Assembly: GCA_965214995.1 (NCBI GenBank)
Contig: CBDCCT010000002.1
Span: 2,294,001-2,358,000 of the forward strand
From: CBDCCT01 sp965214995
GTDB lineage: Bacteria > Deinococcota > Deinococci > Deinococcales > Trueperaceae
Direction of reading: 5' to 3'
Length of the DNA: 64,000 bases
The position numbers were made by a program, and so were the translations under genes. This document shows positions 32,868 through 40,692 of the stretch, in pieces. Below the pieces are notes generated by a model. The model searched no databases. It had not been told where the DNA came from and was given only the letters and a program-made list of their open reading frames with translations. The number at the start of each line of letters is the position of its first letter. Position 1 is the first letter of the stretch.

Positions 32868-34484
32868 ATGCGCAAGCATTGGATTTTAAATGTTTTGGCG
32901 TCCTTGCTGTTTCTCACAGCTTTGGGCGTCGGGAGCGCACAAGAGGACGCGGTGATTCAACTGGGTGACGAAACCGTCACCGAAGCGCAGTTCGACACCC
33001 GCTTCTCGCTCGCCGCGCGGGGCGTCGCCGCGCAGCAGGGTTTGCCCTATAACGACGAGACGCGGGCGCTCTTTGAAAGCCTGCGCCCGGCCTACTTGGA
33101 GCAACTCGCCACCGAGTTGGTGTTGCTGGGCGAGGCGCGGACGCGGGGCATCAGCGCAGAGGGCGCGGACGTGGACGCGCAGCTCGAGAGCGCACGCGCG
33201 AGCTTCGGGGGCGACGACGCTTACAACCAGTTTTTGAGCGAGTCGGGTTTTGCGGACGAGGCGGCGTTTCGGGGCTACCTAAGCGACGCGCTTACCATCC
33301 AGGCTCTGGTCGACGCGCTGAGCCAAGAGGTCGAGGTCAGCGACGAAGACATCCAGGCGTTTTATGATGAAAACCAGGAAAGAATCAACCAGCCGCTCGA
33401 GAACGTCCGCGACCAGGTGCGGCAGGCGCTGGTCCAACAGCGTATCGGCGAGCGCGTGACCGAGCTGCGCGAGGCCTCGGACGTGCAGGTGTTCCCCGAG
33501 AACTTGAGCCAAAGCATGACCGGCGGTGAAGGGCTGGCGGAGCGGCAGGTCAGCGAGGGTGAAGAGCTTGAAAGCCGTGCCGAGGCGACCACGTTGGACC
33601 AAACGGGCGGCGCGACGGGCGGTATGGCTGCGCAAGACATGATGGACGCCCCCACCGTCGGCGAGACCGTCGAGCTTTTTGACGAGGGTATCTTAGAGGT
33701 TGCGCCCGAGCGAGCACTCGCCAACATCCAGGGCTGGCAGCAGGCTCTGCGCGAGGCGAACGACCCCGCCCTTACCGAAATTGCCGACACGCTGGCGGAA
33801 TTGGAAAGCGCGCTGCAAGCCGGAACGGTAGACGGCGCCGCAGCCGCCGCGCTGCTCAGTGAGCTAGGCGAGCAAACGCGGGTGGTGGCGGAGACGCCGG
33901 AGCTTGACACCGACTTAGCCGCCGACCTCGACATCCTCGCCTCGCTGCTCGTGCAGGTCGGGCAGCAGTTGGAGAGCGGCGTGATGGGCGGCCCGACAGG
34001 TGGTATGACAGACGATATGACAGGCGGCATGATGGACGACGCCACGGGCGGCACGACGGAAAACATGGAGGAAGAGATGGACGCCGACGAGATGGCGGAC
34101 GTTGTCTCGCCCGAAGAGTTCGCCACCCTGCAGACCGCGTTTTACGAAATCTACCCGACCGAGAACAGCACCATTGAGGGCACCGTTCAGGTCACGGAGA
34201 ACGCGGACGGCGGGGCTCGAGCCACCGTCACGCTCCAGAACGCCGACGACGGCCTCATGTACCCCTCGCACTTCCACACGGGCGACTGCGGCACGGGCGG
34301 CGGAATCGTCTATCCTTTAGAGCCCATCCCCGGCGGCCCCGAGTCCATCGTCACCACGGTTGACGCGAGCGTGTTCGACGTTATCAACTCCGACTTGTAT
34401 ATCAACATCCATTCGCCCGACGACATGAGCGTCATCGTCGCCTGCGGCGAGGTGGGTCTGGGTGCCAACGCCCAGTGGCGCTAG
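32868..34484 (+). CDS. Exported SurA-N-like protein fused to a CHRD/SOD-like C-terminal domain
   Basis: A 538-aa secreted protein. Residues 1-24 are a signal peptide. About 25-200 resemble the SurA N-terminal foldase domain (ETVTEAQFDTRFSLAARGVAAQQG, then YLEQLATELVLLGEARTRGI) without a rotamase domain. A long Gly/Met/Asp-rich middle holds TGGATGGMAAQDMMD and repeated TGGM units. The last 110 residues resemble CHRD or Cu/Zn-SOD-like beta domains: YPSHFHTGDCGTGGGIVYPL and LYINIHSPDDMSVIVACGEVG, with His and Cys pairs that could bind metal. The combination of folding helper and metal-site-like domain is unusual. Function unknown. Confidence 0.75.
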   Translation: MRKHWILNVLASLLFLTALGVGSAQEDAVIQLGDETVTEAQFDTRFSLAARGVAAQQGLPYNDETRALFESLRPAYLEQLATELVLLGEARTRGISAEGADVDAQLESARASFGGDDAYNQFLSESGFADEAAFRGYLSDALTIQALVDALSQEVEVSDEDIQAFYDENQERINQPLENVRDQVRQALVQQRIGERVTELREASDVQVFPENLSQSMTGGEGLAERQVSEGEELESRAEATTLDQTGGATGGMAAQDMMDAPTVGETVELFDEGILEVAPERALANIQGWQQALREANDPALTEIADTLAELESALQAGTVDGAAAAALLSELGEQTRVVAETPELDTDLAADLDILASLLVQVGQQLESGVMGGPTGGMTDDMTGGMMDDATGGTTENMEEEMDADEMADVVSPEEFATLQTAFYEIYPTENSTIEGTVQVTENADGGARATVTLQNADDGLMYPSHFHTGDCGTGGGIVYPLEPIPGGPESIVTTVDASVFDVINSDLYINIHSPDDMSVIVACGEVGLGANAQWR

Positions 34485-34578
34485 GAAGACGTGCGGTTGA
34501 ATGGGTGCTAACGCGCAGTGAGACGCGATAACGCGCTGTTAGACTGTGATGTGAAGTTACTTTAGAAGGGGGAATGTT

Positions 34579-34836
34579 ATGAGAAAAGCTTTTCTGACTA
34601 CCACGCTCGCCACCGCACTCTTTGCCGGGCTGCTCGTCGGCTGCGAGACCGGCGGCGACTACGACGCGCTGCAAGAGGAAGTCGTAGGCCTACGCACCGA
34701 CTACGACGCCCTGCGCACCGATTACGACGCCCTCCGCGGCGAACATGACACCTTCCGCGGAGAATACGACACCTTCTATGGTGATTACACCACCTTCCGC
34801 GAAGGCCTCGGCGAGCCCGTCGAGCTGGGCGATTAG
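34579..34836 (+). CDS. Small lipoprotein with heptad repeats
   Basis: An 85-aa protein. The signal ends in the lipobox LLVGC (Cys22), so it is lipid-anchored. The mature part has about six exact 7-residue units, such as LRTDYDA twice, LRGEHDT, FRGEYDT and FYGDYTT, ending FREGLGE. Regular Leu/Phe at one position and Tyr/His three later suggest a trimeric or dimeric coiled coil. AGAAGGGGGAATGTT precedes ATG 34579, and a strong terminator follows. It resembles Lpp-like or cell-envelope spacers, but no family is recognised. Confidence 0.75.
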   Translation: MRKAFLTTTLATALFAGLLVGCETGGDYDALQEEVVGLRTDYDALRTDYDALRGEHDTFRGEYDTFYGDYTTFREGLGEPVELGD

Positions 34837-34871
34837 GGCGTAGCACCTGCTTGAATTTACAAGTTTGAGAA

Positions 34872-34906
34872 CGAGCCGGAACGCCGTTGTTCCGGCTCGC
34901 TTTTTT
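34872..34906 (+). terminator. Intrinsic terminator after the lipoprotein gene
   Basis: CGAGCCGGAAC (34872-34882) and GTTCCGGCTCG (34889-34899) form a perfect 11-bp stem with a six-base loop, followed by C and six T (34901-34906). A textbook rho-independent terminator for the plus strand. Confidence 0.92.
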
Positions 34907-34977
34907 ATGCAAGGGTCGTGTAAGTTTGTGGGCTACCTCAGCCCGCGGTCATGGGTGGGTAGGAGGGGCGACGAACG

Positions 34978-36243
34978 TTACGAAAAAAGCGCCTCGAGCC
35001 GCCCGAACCCCCCTTCCCGCCAGCGAACGAGTTTCCGCTGGCCCTCTCTCACGAGCTCCAGCACGCTCTCCTTTTCTCGCGTATCAGGGTCCCCCCACAG
35101 CGCCTCGAGCCTCGCCTCAAAAGAGCGAGACGAGGGCTCGAGCATACATAACGCCGCCGCCGCGCCCAGCGCGTAGCGGCGGGGCGCGATACCCTGACGC
35201 AAAGCCAAACGCATCGTGCCCACGAGCCGGTCGTCCCAGCCTAGCTTGCGCGCCGGGTCGCGCCCAACCCGCGCCACCGTGTCGCGCAGGTGGGGGTTCG
35301 TCATGCGCTCGAGCAAGTCGTCGGCGTAGCGGCGGTAGCCCTGGGGAGAAAAGAGGGGGTCGAGGCCCGCGTACTTTTTGACGAGCGCGGCACCCGACTC
35401 CTCCAAAAATGCCGACCTCAGAAAGGACATCATGCCGGAAACGCTTTTTAGGTCGGTGATATACTCCGCGCCTCTGTAAGCGCCGACGTAGGCGGCCAAC
35501 GCGTGGGACGCGTTGTGACCGTAGAGCTTGGCCTCCTCGAAGGGCAGCAGCTCCGCTTTCTCCTCGAAGGTGAGGAAGCCCCGGCTGAAACCTTCAAAGG
35601 GAATTTTCGATACAAGGATGCGGTTAAAGGCCTCCACTAAAAAGGCGCGCTCGCTCCCCGGCGTGACGGGCGTCAAGCCTCGAGCCTCCACCTCCCGCGC
35701 GTCGGTAACGGTGCCGCTCATTTTGCCGATAACGGTGTTTGAGAAAAAGACACGCGACCGCACCGCCTCCCGCTCGTCCGCCGGGATTTCAGCAAGAACG
35801 GCCTGCTCGAGCCGTTCGGCGGCGTGATTGTCATTCTCCGACGTGTAGACGACCGCGCGCGGCCCTCCCCGCCGCGCTTTCTCGCGCAGCCCCGCGGCCA
35901 AAAGGCGGTGGACGCTGCCCGGTCCCGTTGAGGTGTAGTCCTGGACGCTCGAGAGCGCCGTGGCAAGCTCGCTGGCCTCCGCAATCACCTCTACAAGGCG
36001 TGCGCGGTCCGCCGGAACGTTCACGTCCTCTATTTCAACGGGACCGACTTGCGCCTGCTCGAGCCCATCCTGATGTGCAATGTTGAGCCCAAAAAAGCCC
36101 ACCGCCGCCCGGACGCGCGTCACCACTTCGGGACGGCGGTAGGCGACGACGAGCCGAGAAAACGCGCCCGACTTCGTTGCTTCATAAAGATAAAGCCCCG
36201 CCTGAATCGCACCAAAGCCGAAGCCGACAAAGGTGCGGCTCAC
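34978..36243 (-). CDS. Mannitol-1-phosphate/mannitol dehydrogenase-like protein
   Basis: A 421-aa long-chain polyol dehydrogenase-like protein. The N-terminal Rossmann region begins RTFVGFGFGAIQAGLYLYEA and contains VVYTSENDNHAAERLE and FFSNTVIGKMSG. The C-terminal domain holds the family Lys/His region KLYGHNASHALAAYVGAYRGAEY, with the Lys and Asn-His-like residues of the active site. It likely oxidises a hexitol or its phosphate to a ketose. GTG 36243 overlaps the previous gene stop as GTGA, so this start is preferred to longer ones. It is the last gene of the polyol operon. Confidence 0.78.
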   Translation of the reverse strand: MSRTFVGFGFGAIQAGLYLYEATKSGAFSRLVVAYRRPEVVTRVRAAVGFFGLNIAHQDGLEQAQVGPVEIEDVNVPADRARLVEVIAEASELATALSSVQDYTSTGPGSVHRLLAAGLREKARRGGPRAVVYTSENDNHAAERLEQAVLAEIPADEREAVRSRVFFSNTVIGKMSGTVTDAREVEARGLTPVTPGSERAFLVEAFNRILVSKIPFEGFSRGFLTFEEKAELLPFEEAKLYGHNASHALAAYVGAYRGAEYITDLKSVSGMMSFLRSAFLEESGAALVKKYAGLDPLFSPQGYRRYADDLLERMTNPHLRDTVARVGRDPARKLGWDDRLVGTMRLALRQGIAPRRYALGAAAALCMLEPSSRSFEARLEALWGDPDTREKESVLELVREGQRKLVRWREGGFGRLEALFS

Positions 36244-37490
36244 CAGGAGGTCGCGGGGACGCCCCCAAGGTAAGCTGCCTCGTCTGCGGCGGTCCAACCG
36301 TCTACCGAAAAAACCTCGCTGCTGCGCCTGTGCGGGTAAACGACCGCCTTACCGTCCAATTCTTGCGCCCTGGCTCTTTCCAACAGTCCTGCTGCGTGGC
36401 TCAAGTCGCCCACGCGGGTGATGTGCGCGCCCGCGTTTAGCTCGCCCGCGGTCAAAAGTTCTATAGTCCTTGAGACGTCCCACGGCGAGCCGCCCGAGGA
36501 GCCGGTGACGACAATCTCTTTGTAGTGAATCAGACCCGTGTCGAGCCCCACCACGTCCTCCCCCCGTTTAAGCCCGCCGAAGAGGTTAAGAACCGCGCCC
36601 CGCCCGCAGAGGTGCTGCGCCGTCTCAATCGCTTTGGCCGAGCCGACCGCCACAATCACGTCGTCAGCCCCGCGATTGTCGGTGAGCATGTCCACAAGGC
36701 CCTGGACATCCTCGAGCCCATTCACGGTATGCAGTTCAACTCCGCGCCCCACCGCCTTGGTGCCGAAAAGCTCACGAACGCGCTCTAGCCGCGCCTCTAA
36801 AAAGTCGGTCACGATGATGGTTTTAGGCCCGTAACCCAGCGCCGCGTCCACGTGCATTCGCCCCATCGCGCCCGCGCCGATAACCACCGTGACGCCGCCC
36901 CTCTTGAGACCCTTGTGCGCCCACCGTTCGCTTTGGGGCGTCGCCTGCGTCAGGTGCAGGTGGTGGTCTTGGCCCGAGACCACGCAGGAGAGGGGTTCGC
37001 TCATCGCGGCGTGGGCGTGGGGGAGGCTCGAAAAGGGGAGGAGACAACCCGCCTCCAACACCTCTTCGGGAATCAAGATGTATTCCGCCAGGTGCCCCGC
37101 CAGCGTATAGCCGACCGCGAGTTTGTGGACGTGCGCGACGTTTTCATAACGCTCCCGGTGGTTTATAGGCGCATGGTCCACGGCGGGCTGGACGACGAAC
37201 CGCTCGCCCACCTCGTAGCGGTTCCGCAACGCCTCCCCGACCTCCACAAGCGTCACCGCGCCCTCGTCGCCCAAGATGATGGGATGAGCGTTCACGTCCC
37301 AGCCGTAAAGGTAAGGGTGCCGCGGCCCCTGCTCGACGAGTTTGATGAGCGAGGTGCAGATGCCCGCGGCGTCTACTCGAGCCAAAAGCTGCTCCGGGCC
37401 TGGCCGCGGGGTGGGCACGGTGGCGAGGCGCAGATGCTCAAAACCCGTACCGGAGAGGGTGAGCGCGCGCATGGTGGGGGGAACGTTCAT
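36240..37490 (-). CDS. Zinc-type MDR alcohol/polyol dehydrogenase-like protein
   Basis: A 416-aa medium-chain dehydrogenase relative. Residues about 40-75 carry GICTSLIKL and HPIILGDEGAVTL, corresponding to the catalytic zinc region GHE..G of the family, here with GDEG in place of GHEG, so zinc binding may be altered. The nucleotide-binding motif is VTVVIGAGAMGRMHVDAAL and HGLxx-like segments follow. It probably acts on a sugar alcohol. Start ATG 37490 lies one base after the Uma2 stop, and the next gene overlaps its end, so three genes are translationally coupled. Confidence 0.78.
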   Translation of the reverse strand: MNVPPTMRALTLSGTGFEHLRLATVPTPRPGPEQLLARVDAAGICTSLIKLVEQGPRHPYLYGWDVNAHPIILGDEGAVTLVEVGEALRNRYEVGERFVVQPAVDHAPINHRERYENVAHVHKLAVGYTLAGHLAEYILIPEEVLEAGCLLPFSSLPHAHAAMSEPLSCVVSGQDHHLHLTQATPQSERWAHKGLKRGGVTVVIGAGAMGRMHVDAALGYGPKTIIVTDFLEARLERVRELFGTKAVGRGVELHTVNGLEDVQGLVDMLTDNRGADDVIVAVGSAKAIETAQHLCGRGAVLNLFGGLKRGEDVVGLDTGLIHYKEIVVTGSSGGSPWDVSRTIELLTAGELNAGAHITRVGDLSHAAGLLERARAQELDGKAVVYPHRRSSEVFSVDGWTAADEAAYLGGVPATSW

Positions 37491-37491
37491 A

Positions 37492-38076
37492 TCAAAGGAG
37501 CAGCACGTCGTCCACGGAGAGGCTGAGGTCGGCAAAAGCCAGCGGCGAGAGGGGCTGACCGGGTTTAAAGGTTTGCAGCGTCTCATAGCCCTGCGGCGAG
37601 GGGTCGCGCGACACGGCGATGCGGTCGTGCGTGAGGTCTACGAGCCACACCTCCTTAACGCCCGCTCGAGCGTAAAGGGGAAGTTTGATAGTGCGGTCGT
37701 ACTCGAGCGAACTGTCGGCCACCTCGACGACGAGGAGCACGTCCTCCGGCCCCGGATGCTGCCGCGCATAGAAGTGCTCATGAGGCTCGAGCAGCGCAAG
37801 GTCCGGTTCGGGCTCGCTGTCCCCCAGCCCTACGGGGTCTTGCACGCTGACGATGGCCCGCCCTTTTAAAAGGCCCGTGAGAGACTGATTGAGCTTTTTA
37901 ACGCACGCTGCGTGACGGCTGCCGATGGGTGCCATTTCTACGATTTCTCCCTCGAGAAGCTCGACCCGACTGTCTTCATGTAGCACCCCCGCGTGAGCCA
38001 TTTTGTGATATTTGTCGGCGGTAAAGCGGTGCTTTGTAACGGTTGTCACGGGTGGCACCATAGTTTTGGTTTTCAT
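37492..38076 (-). CDS. Uma2 family endonuclease-like protein
   Basis: A 194-aa PD-(D/E)XK-like protein of the Uma2/DUF820 family: RVELLEGEIVEMAPIGSRHA, SEPEPDLALL, LLVVEVADSSLEYDRTIKLPLYARAGVKEVWLVDL. The Asp, Glu and Lys of the core are present. Its biological role is unclear; these genes are numerous in some bacteria. The -10 box TATACT lies six bases before ATG 38076 on the minus strand, so a leaderless mRNA is possible. The promoter holds repeated GGGACTAT. It is wedged between sugar-catabolic genes. Confidence 0.82.
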   Translation of the reverse strand: MKTKTMVPPVTTVTKHRFTADKYHKMAHAGVLHEDSRVELLEGEIVEMAPIGSRHAACVKKLNQSLTGLLKGRAIVSVQDPVGLGDSEPEPDLALLEPHEHFYARQHPGPEDVLLVVEVADSSLEYDRTIKLPLYARAGVKEVWLVDLTHDRIAVSRDPSPQGYETLQTFKPGQPLSPLAFADLSLSVDDVLLL

Positions 38077-38149
38077 AGTCCCAGTATAGTCCCAGGAAAG
38101 TTTCGGTGCAGTCCCAAAATAGTCCTGTTTGTAACGCTCGAGCAGAACG

Positions 38150-39238
38150 TCAGCCACCCCCAAGAGTCCCCTCAACCTGAGTTTCCATCGCCTCAACCTC
38201 AGCGGGTGCCAGCACGCCCATCTCGACCTCGCAGCGCCACACCCCGCCCGCCGGAACCGTTTTGAGATTCCCCTTGGCCTTTTCCGCGCTGTACCCTTCC
38301 GGCTCCGCGGTGGCCGGGTCGGTCATGCCGAGCGCGTCCTGGTCGGTGGTGCGGCAAATCCAGCGCACGCCCGTGTCCAGCTCTTCGGGGCGGTGGCGCA
38401 TGTAGTCGGCGCTGCCATCAGGCCGGACCTGCATTGTGTGCGCCCAGCCGCCTTCGTCGGCGAGGTAGTCGATAAGGAAGACCACCTCGGGGTCGAAGGG
38501 GAGGCCGGGTTTTAAAACATGGTGCTCTTCGGGATGTTGGGACAGGTGCTCGAGCCACTCCCGATACCCCGCCTTGGGCGTTACGTGTGGCGGGATGCTC
38601 TTACGAACCCGCACGTGCTCAGGGTCGGCGGGCGCGCTGTAGACGAGCCTGCCGTTGTCAACGGGCTTAAAGTTGATGTGCGCCATATACATGAGTTCCA
38701 TCTCGGTGCGCTTGAGGTTATGGATTTCAAGTTCCGTCGTGAAGCGCGCGGAACCCTCGTACACCTTGACAAGCGGACGGGCTGCGTAGTTGTGGGAGAA
38801 CGCCACCGTATGCTGATACTCGCCGCCGAGCCCGATGTACGCGCCTCGCTCATCCTCCCCCACAACAACGTAAGCTTTGTCAAAAGGCGCGTTGGGCAGT
38901 TCGCCGTGGAGCGGGTGCGTGTCTCCCTCGCCGGGCACGCCCATCGCCGTGACGCCGCAGTGGATGAGGAAGCCGCCGTAGGTCCGCAGGTAATCCGTTG
39001 TCGGTCGGGGTTCGCTAAACATCGACCCCATCGTGAGGTCGCGCCCATCTACTACCGCGCGCCAGATTTGTTGGCCTTGAAAGGGGAGCATGAGGAGGTC
39101 TACCCGGTCGCTTTTTAACCTCAGGCCGTGGACGCCGCTCTCAAATAAGAAGGTGGAGGCGGAGAGGGAGCCGTGGCTGACGAGGGGGCGCTCGAGCTCG
39201 CCAAAATAACGGCGGTGCAGGTGGACGGTGATCAGCAC
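38150..39238 (-). CDS. DUF4432 aldose-1-epimerase-like protein
   Basis: A 362-aa protein of the galactose-mutarotase-like superfamily, matching DUF4432: LKSDRVDLLMLPFQGQQIWRAVVDGRDLTMGSMF, TYGGFLIHCGVTAMG, HPLHGELPNAPF, and MYMAHINFKPVDNGRL. Probably interconverts or binds a sugar in this operon. GTG 39238 is taken as start; frames further upstream run through the inverted repeat of the adjacent DUF559 element (giving PPAPLIKGG) and are not conserved. Confidence 0.78.
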   Translation of the reverse strand: MLITVHLHRRYFGELERPLVSHGSLSASTFLFESGVHGLRLKSDRVDLLMLPFQGQQIWRAVVDGRDLTMGSMFSEPRPTTDYLRTYGGFLIHCGVTAMGVPGEGDTHPLHGELPNAPFDKAYVVVGEDERGAYIGLGGEYQHTVAFSHNYAARPLVKVYEGSARFTTELEIHNLKRTEMELMYMAHINFKPVDNGRLVYSAPADPEHVRVRKSIPPHVTPKAGYREWLEHLSQHPEEHHVLKPGLPFDPEVVFLIDYLADEGGWAHTMQVRPDGSADYMRHRPEELDTGVRWICRTTDQDALGMTDPATAEPEGYSAEKAKGNLKTVPAGGVWRCEVEMGVLAPAEVEAMETQVEGTLGGG

Positions 39239-39242
39239 GGTC

Positions 39243-39659
39243 TCACAACCCCCCTTTATAAGGGGGGCAGGGGGGATCCTCTCGAGCCGCCCGCCCAATC
39301 TCCTCGCACACCCGCGCTAGCTGATGCAAAACTTCGTCATTCGTAAAACGTAACACTCGCAGTCCGTAGCCCTCGGGCTTCTGCGTTCTCTCTTCGTCAT
39401 AAACCCTCGCTTCGTCCGCATTGTGACGTTCTCCGTCCACCTCGATAACAAGTTTCAGCTCCGCACAATAAAAATCCACGATGAAGTTGTCTATGGGGCG
39501 CTGTTTCAGGACGCGGTGCGGAAACCTTCTCAAGCAACCCTGCCAGAGCTTCTTTTCGGCGGGCGTCATGTTTTGCCTTAGCATTTTGGCTCTTTCGGTG
39601 AGTTTGGGGTTGTAGGGGAGGTGAAAGGGGCTGGCGACAAAGGGCTGTTTGGGTTTCAT
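39243..39659 (-). CDS. DUF559 endonuclease-like protein
   Basis: A 138-aa Vsr-like PD-(D/E)XK protein. Core motifs: RPIDNFIVDFYCAELKLVIEVDGERH, with Asp62, Glu73 and Asp75 as likely metal ligands, plus RVLRFTNDEV. ATG 39659 gives the typical N-terminus. The last residues (PPCPPYKGGL) and the stop codon are encoded by the left inverted repeat of the surrounding element, so gene and repeat evolved as a unit. It is a single-strand or mismatch-type nuclease by fold; no partner is visible. Confidence 0.85.
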   Translation of the reverse strand: MKPKQPFVASPFHLPYNPKLTERAKMLRQNMTPAEKKLWQGCLRRFPHRVLKQRPIDNFIVDFYCAELKLVIEVDGERHNADEARVYDEERTQKPEGYGLRVLRFTNDEVLHQLARVCEEIGRAAREDPPCPPYKGGL

Positions 39660-39701
39660 GTGGCTCTCCGTTGATCCCCCCAACCCCCCTTATTAAGGGG
39701 G
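39249..39701. mobile_element. DUF559 cassette with palindromic inverted-repeat ends
   Basis: About 453 bases bounded by near-inverted repeats of about 30 bases, 39249-39278 and 39673-39701. Each end contains a hairpin (CCCCCC, short AT core, GGGGG or GGGGGG) next to a GGGGGGATC or GATCCCCCC word. The only gene inside is the DUF559 protein, whose stop lies in the left repeat. It separates PfkB from DUF4432 in the polyol operon. Mobility is inferred from this organisation; no target duplication is clear. Confidence 0.65.
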
Positions 39702-39728
39702 CTTTGAAATGCATCTTAGACATACATG

Positions 39729-40640
39729 CTACCGCCCCTCGAGAAACGTCTTCAACTCTCCTCGCGTCGGCGGGTCCGCCCCCGCCCGCGTACAGTTCAC
39801 CGCGGCGGCGGCGGCGGCAAAAGCGAGCGCGTCCCGCCAGGCATCCTCAGAGCGTTTCGGCTCCTCCAGAAGCGCCACCATCAGCGCCCCGGTAAAGGTG
39901 TCGCCCGCGCCCACAGTGTCCACTACCGCGACGCGGGGCGCGGGGACGTGCAGCGGCTCGCTGGCCCTCCGGTGGAGCGTCACGCCCGCGCCGCCGTCGG
40001 TGACGATGACGGCCTCGGGTCCCTCCCTAAGCCACGCCCGCGCGACCTCTTCATAAGGGGTGTCAGGATAAAGCCAGCGCAGGTCCTGCGAACTCACCTT
40101 GACGAGGTCGCTGATGGGCAGCCAGTCGCGCCGCAGCCTCGCCTCGTAGGCGTCCCGGTCGGGGATGAGCGCCGGGCGCACGTTGGGGTCGAAGACGACG
40201 GTCGCGTGGCTGTGTTTCGCCACCGTGTCCGTCAAGGTGGTCGCGGCGGGCTCCTGGAGCAGGCTGATGGAGCCGAACTGCACCATCTTGACCGTGTCAG
40301 GAAACGTCTGGCGCGGTTGGGGGTCGTAAAGCACGTCGGCGGACGCGTTGGCGATAAAGTCGAACACGGCCTCGCCCGCCACCTCGCCCACAAAAGCCAG
40401 CGTCGAGGGGGCGTCGCTCTCCAACAAAAACGACGTATCCACCCCGTTCTCGTTTAGGTACGCGCGAATGGCCCTCCCGAATTGGTCTTCGGAAACCTGC
40501 GACGCGAAGCCGACCCTTTCCCCCAACCTCGAGACCGCCACCGCCACGTTGAGCGGCGACCCCCCGACAAAGCCCTTAAAGGTCAGCGGGCCGACCTCCT
40601 TGAAGTCAATCAGCGCGTCACCCAAACACACGATGTTCAT
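39729..40640 (-). CDS. PfkB-family carbohydrate kinase (fructokinase-like)
   Basis: A 303-aa ribokinase-family kinase: N-terminal GDALIDFKEVGPLTFKGFVGGSPLNVAVAVSRLG, and the C-terminal signature VDTVGAGDTFTGALMVALL with the catalytic Asp. Substrate is likely a ketohexose such as fructose, which would fit polyol oxidation by the dehydrogenases of this operon. GAGGGGC precedes ATG 40640 by six bases. The ABC permease gene lies upstream. Confidence 0.88.
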   Translation of the reverse strand: MNIVCLGDALIDFKEVGPLTFKGFVGGSPLNVAVAVSRLGERVGFASQVSEDQFGRAIRAYLNENGVDTSFLLESDAPSTLAFVGEVAGEAVFDFIANASADVLYDPQPRQTFPDTVKMVQFGSISLLQEPAATTLTDTVAKHSHATVVFDPNVRPALIPDRDAYEARLRRDWLPISDLVKVSSQDLRWLYPDTPYEEVARAWLREGPEAVIVTDGGAGVTLHRRASEPLHVPAPRVAVVDTVGAGDTFTGALMVALLEEPKRSEDAWRDALAFAAAAAAVNCTRAGADPPTRGELKTFLEGR

Positions 40641-40692
40641 ATCTGCCCCTCTTTCAGCCTTTTCTCTTTCACCTTTTTTCTATCTCTCCCTC

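Noticed and set aside
34690..34800. CRISPR-like direct repeats in the lipoprotein gene.
   Set aside because: The 21-base periodicity is explained by heptad codons of a coding region; there are no spacers. No CRISPR array was seen anywhere in the window.
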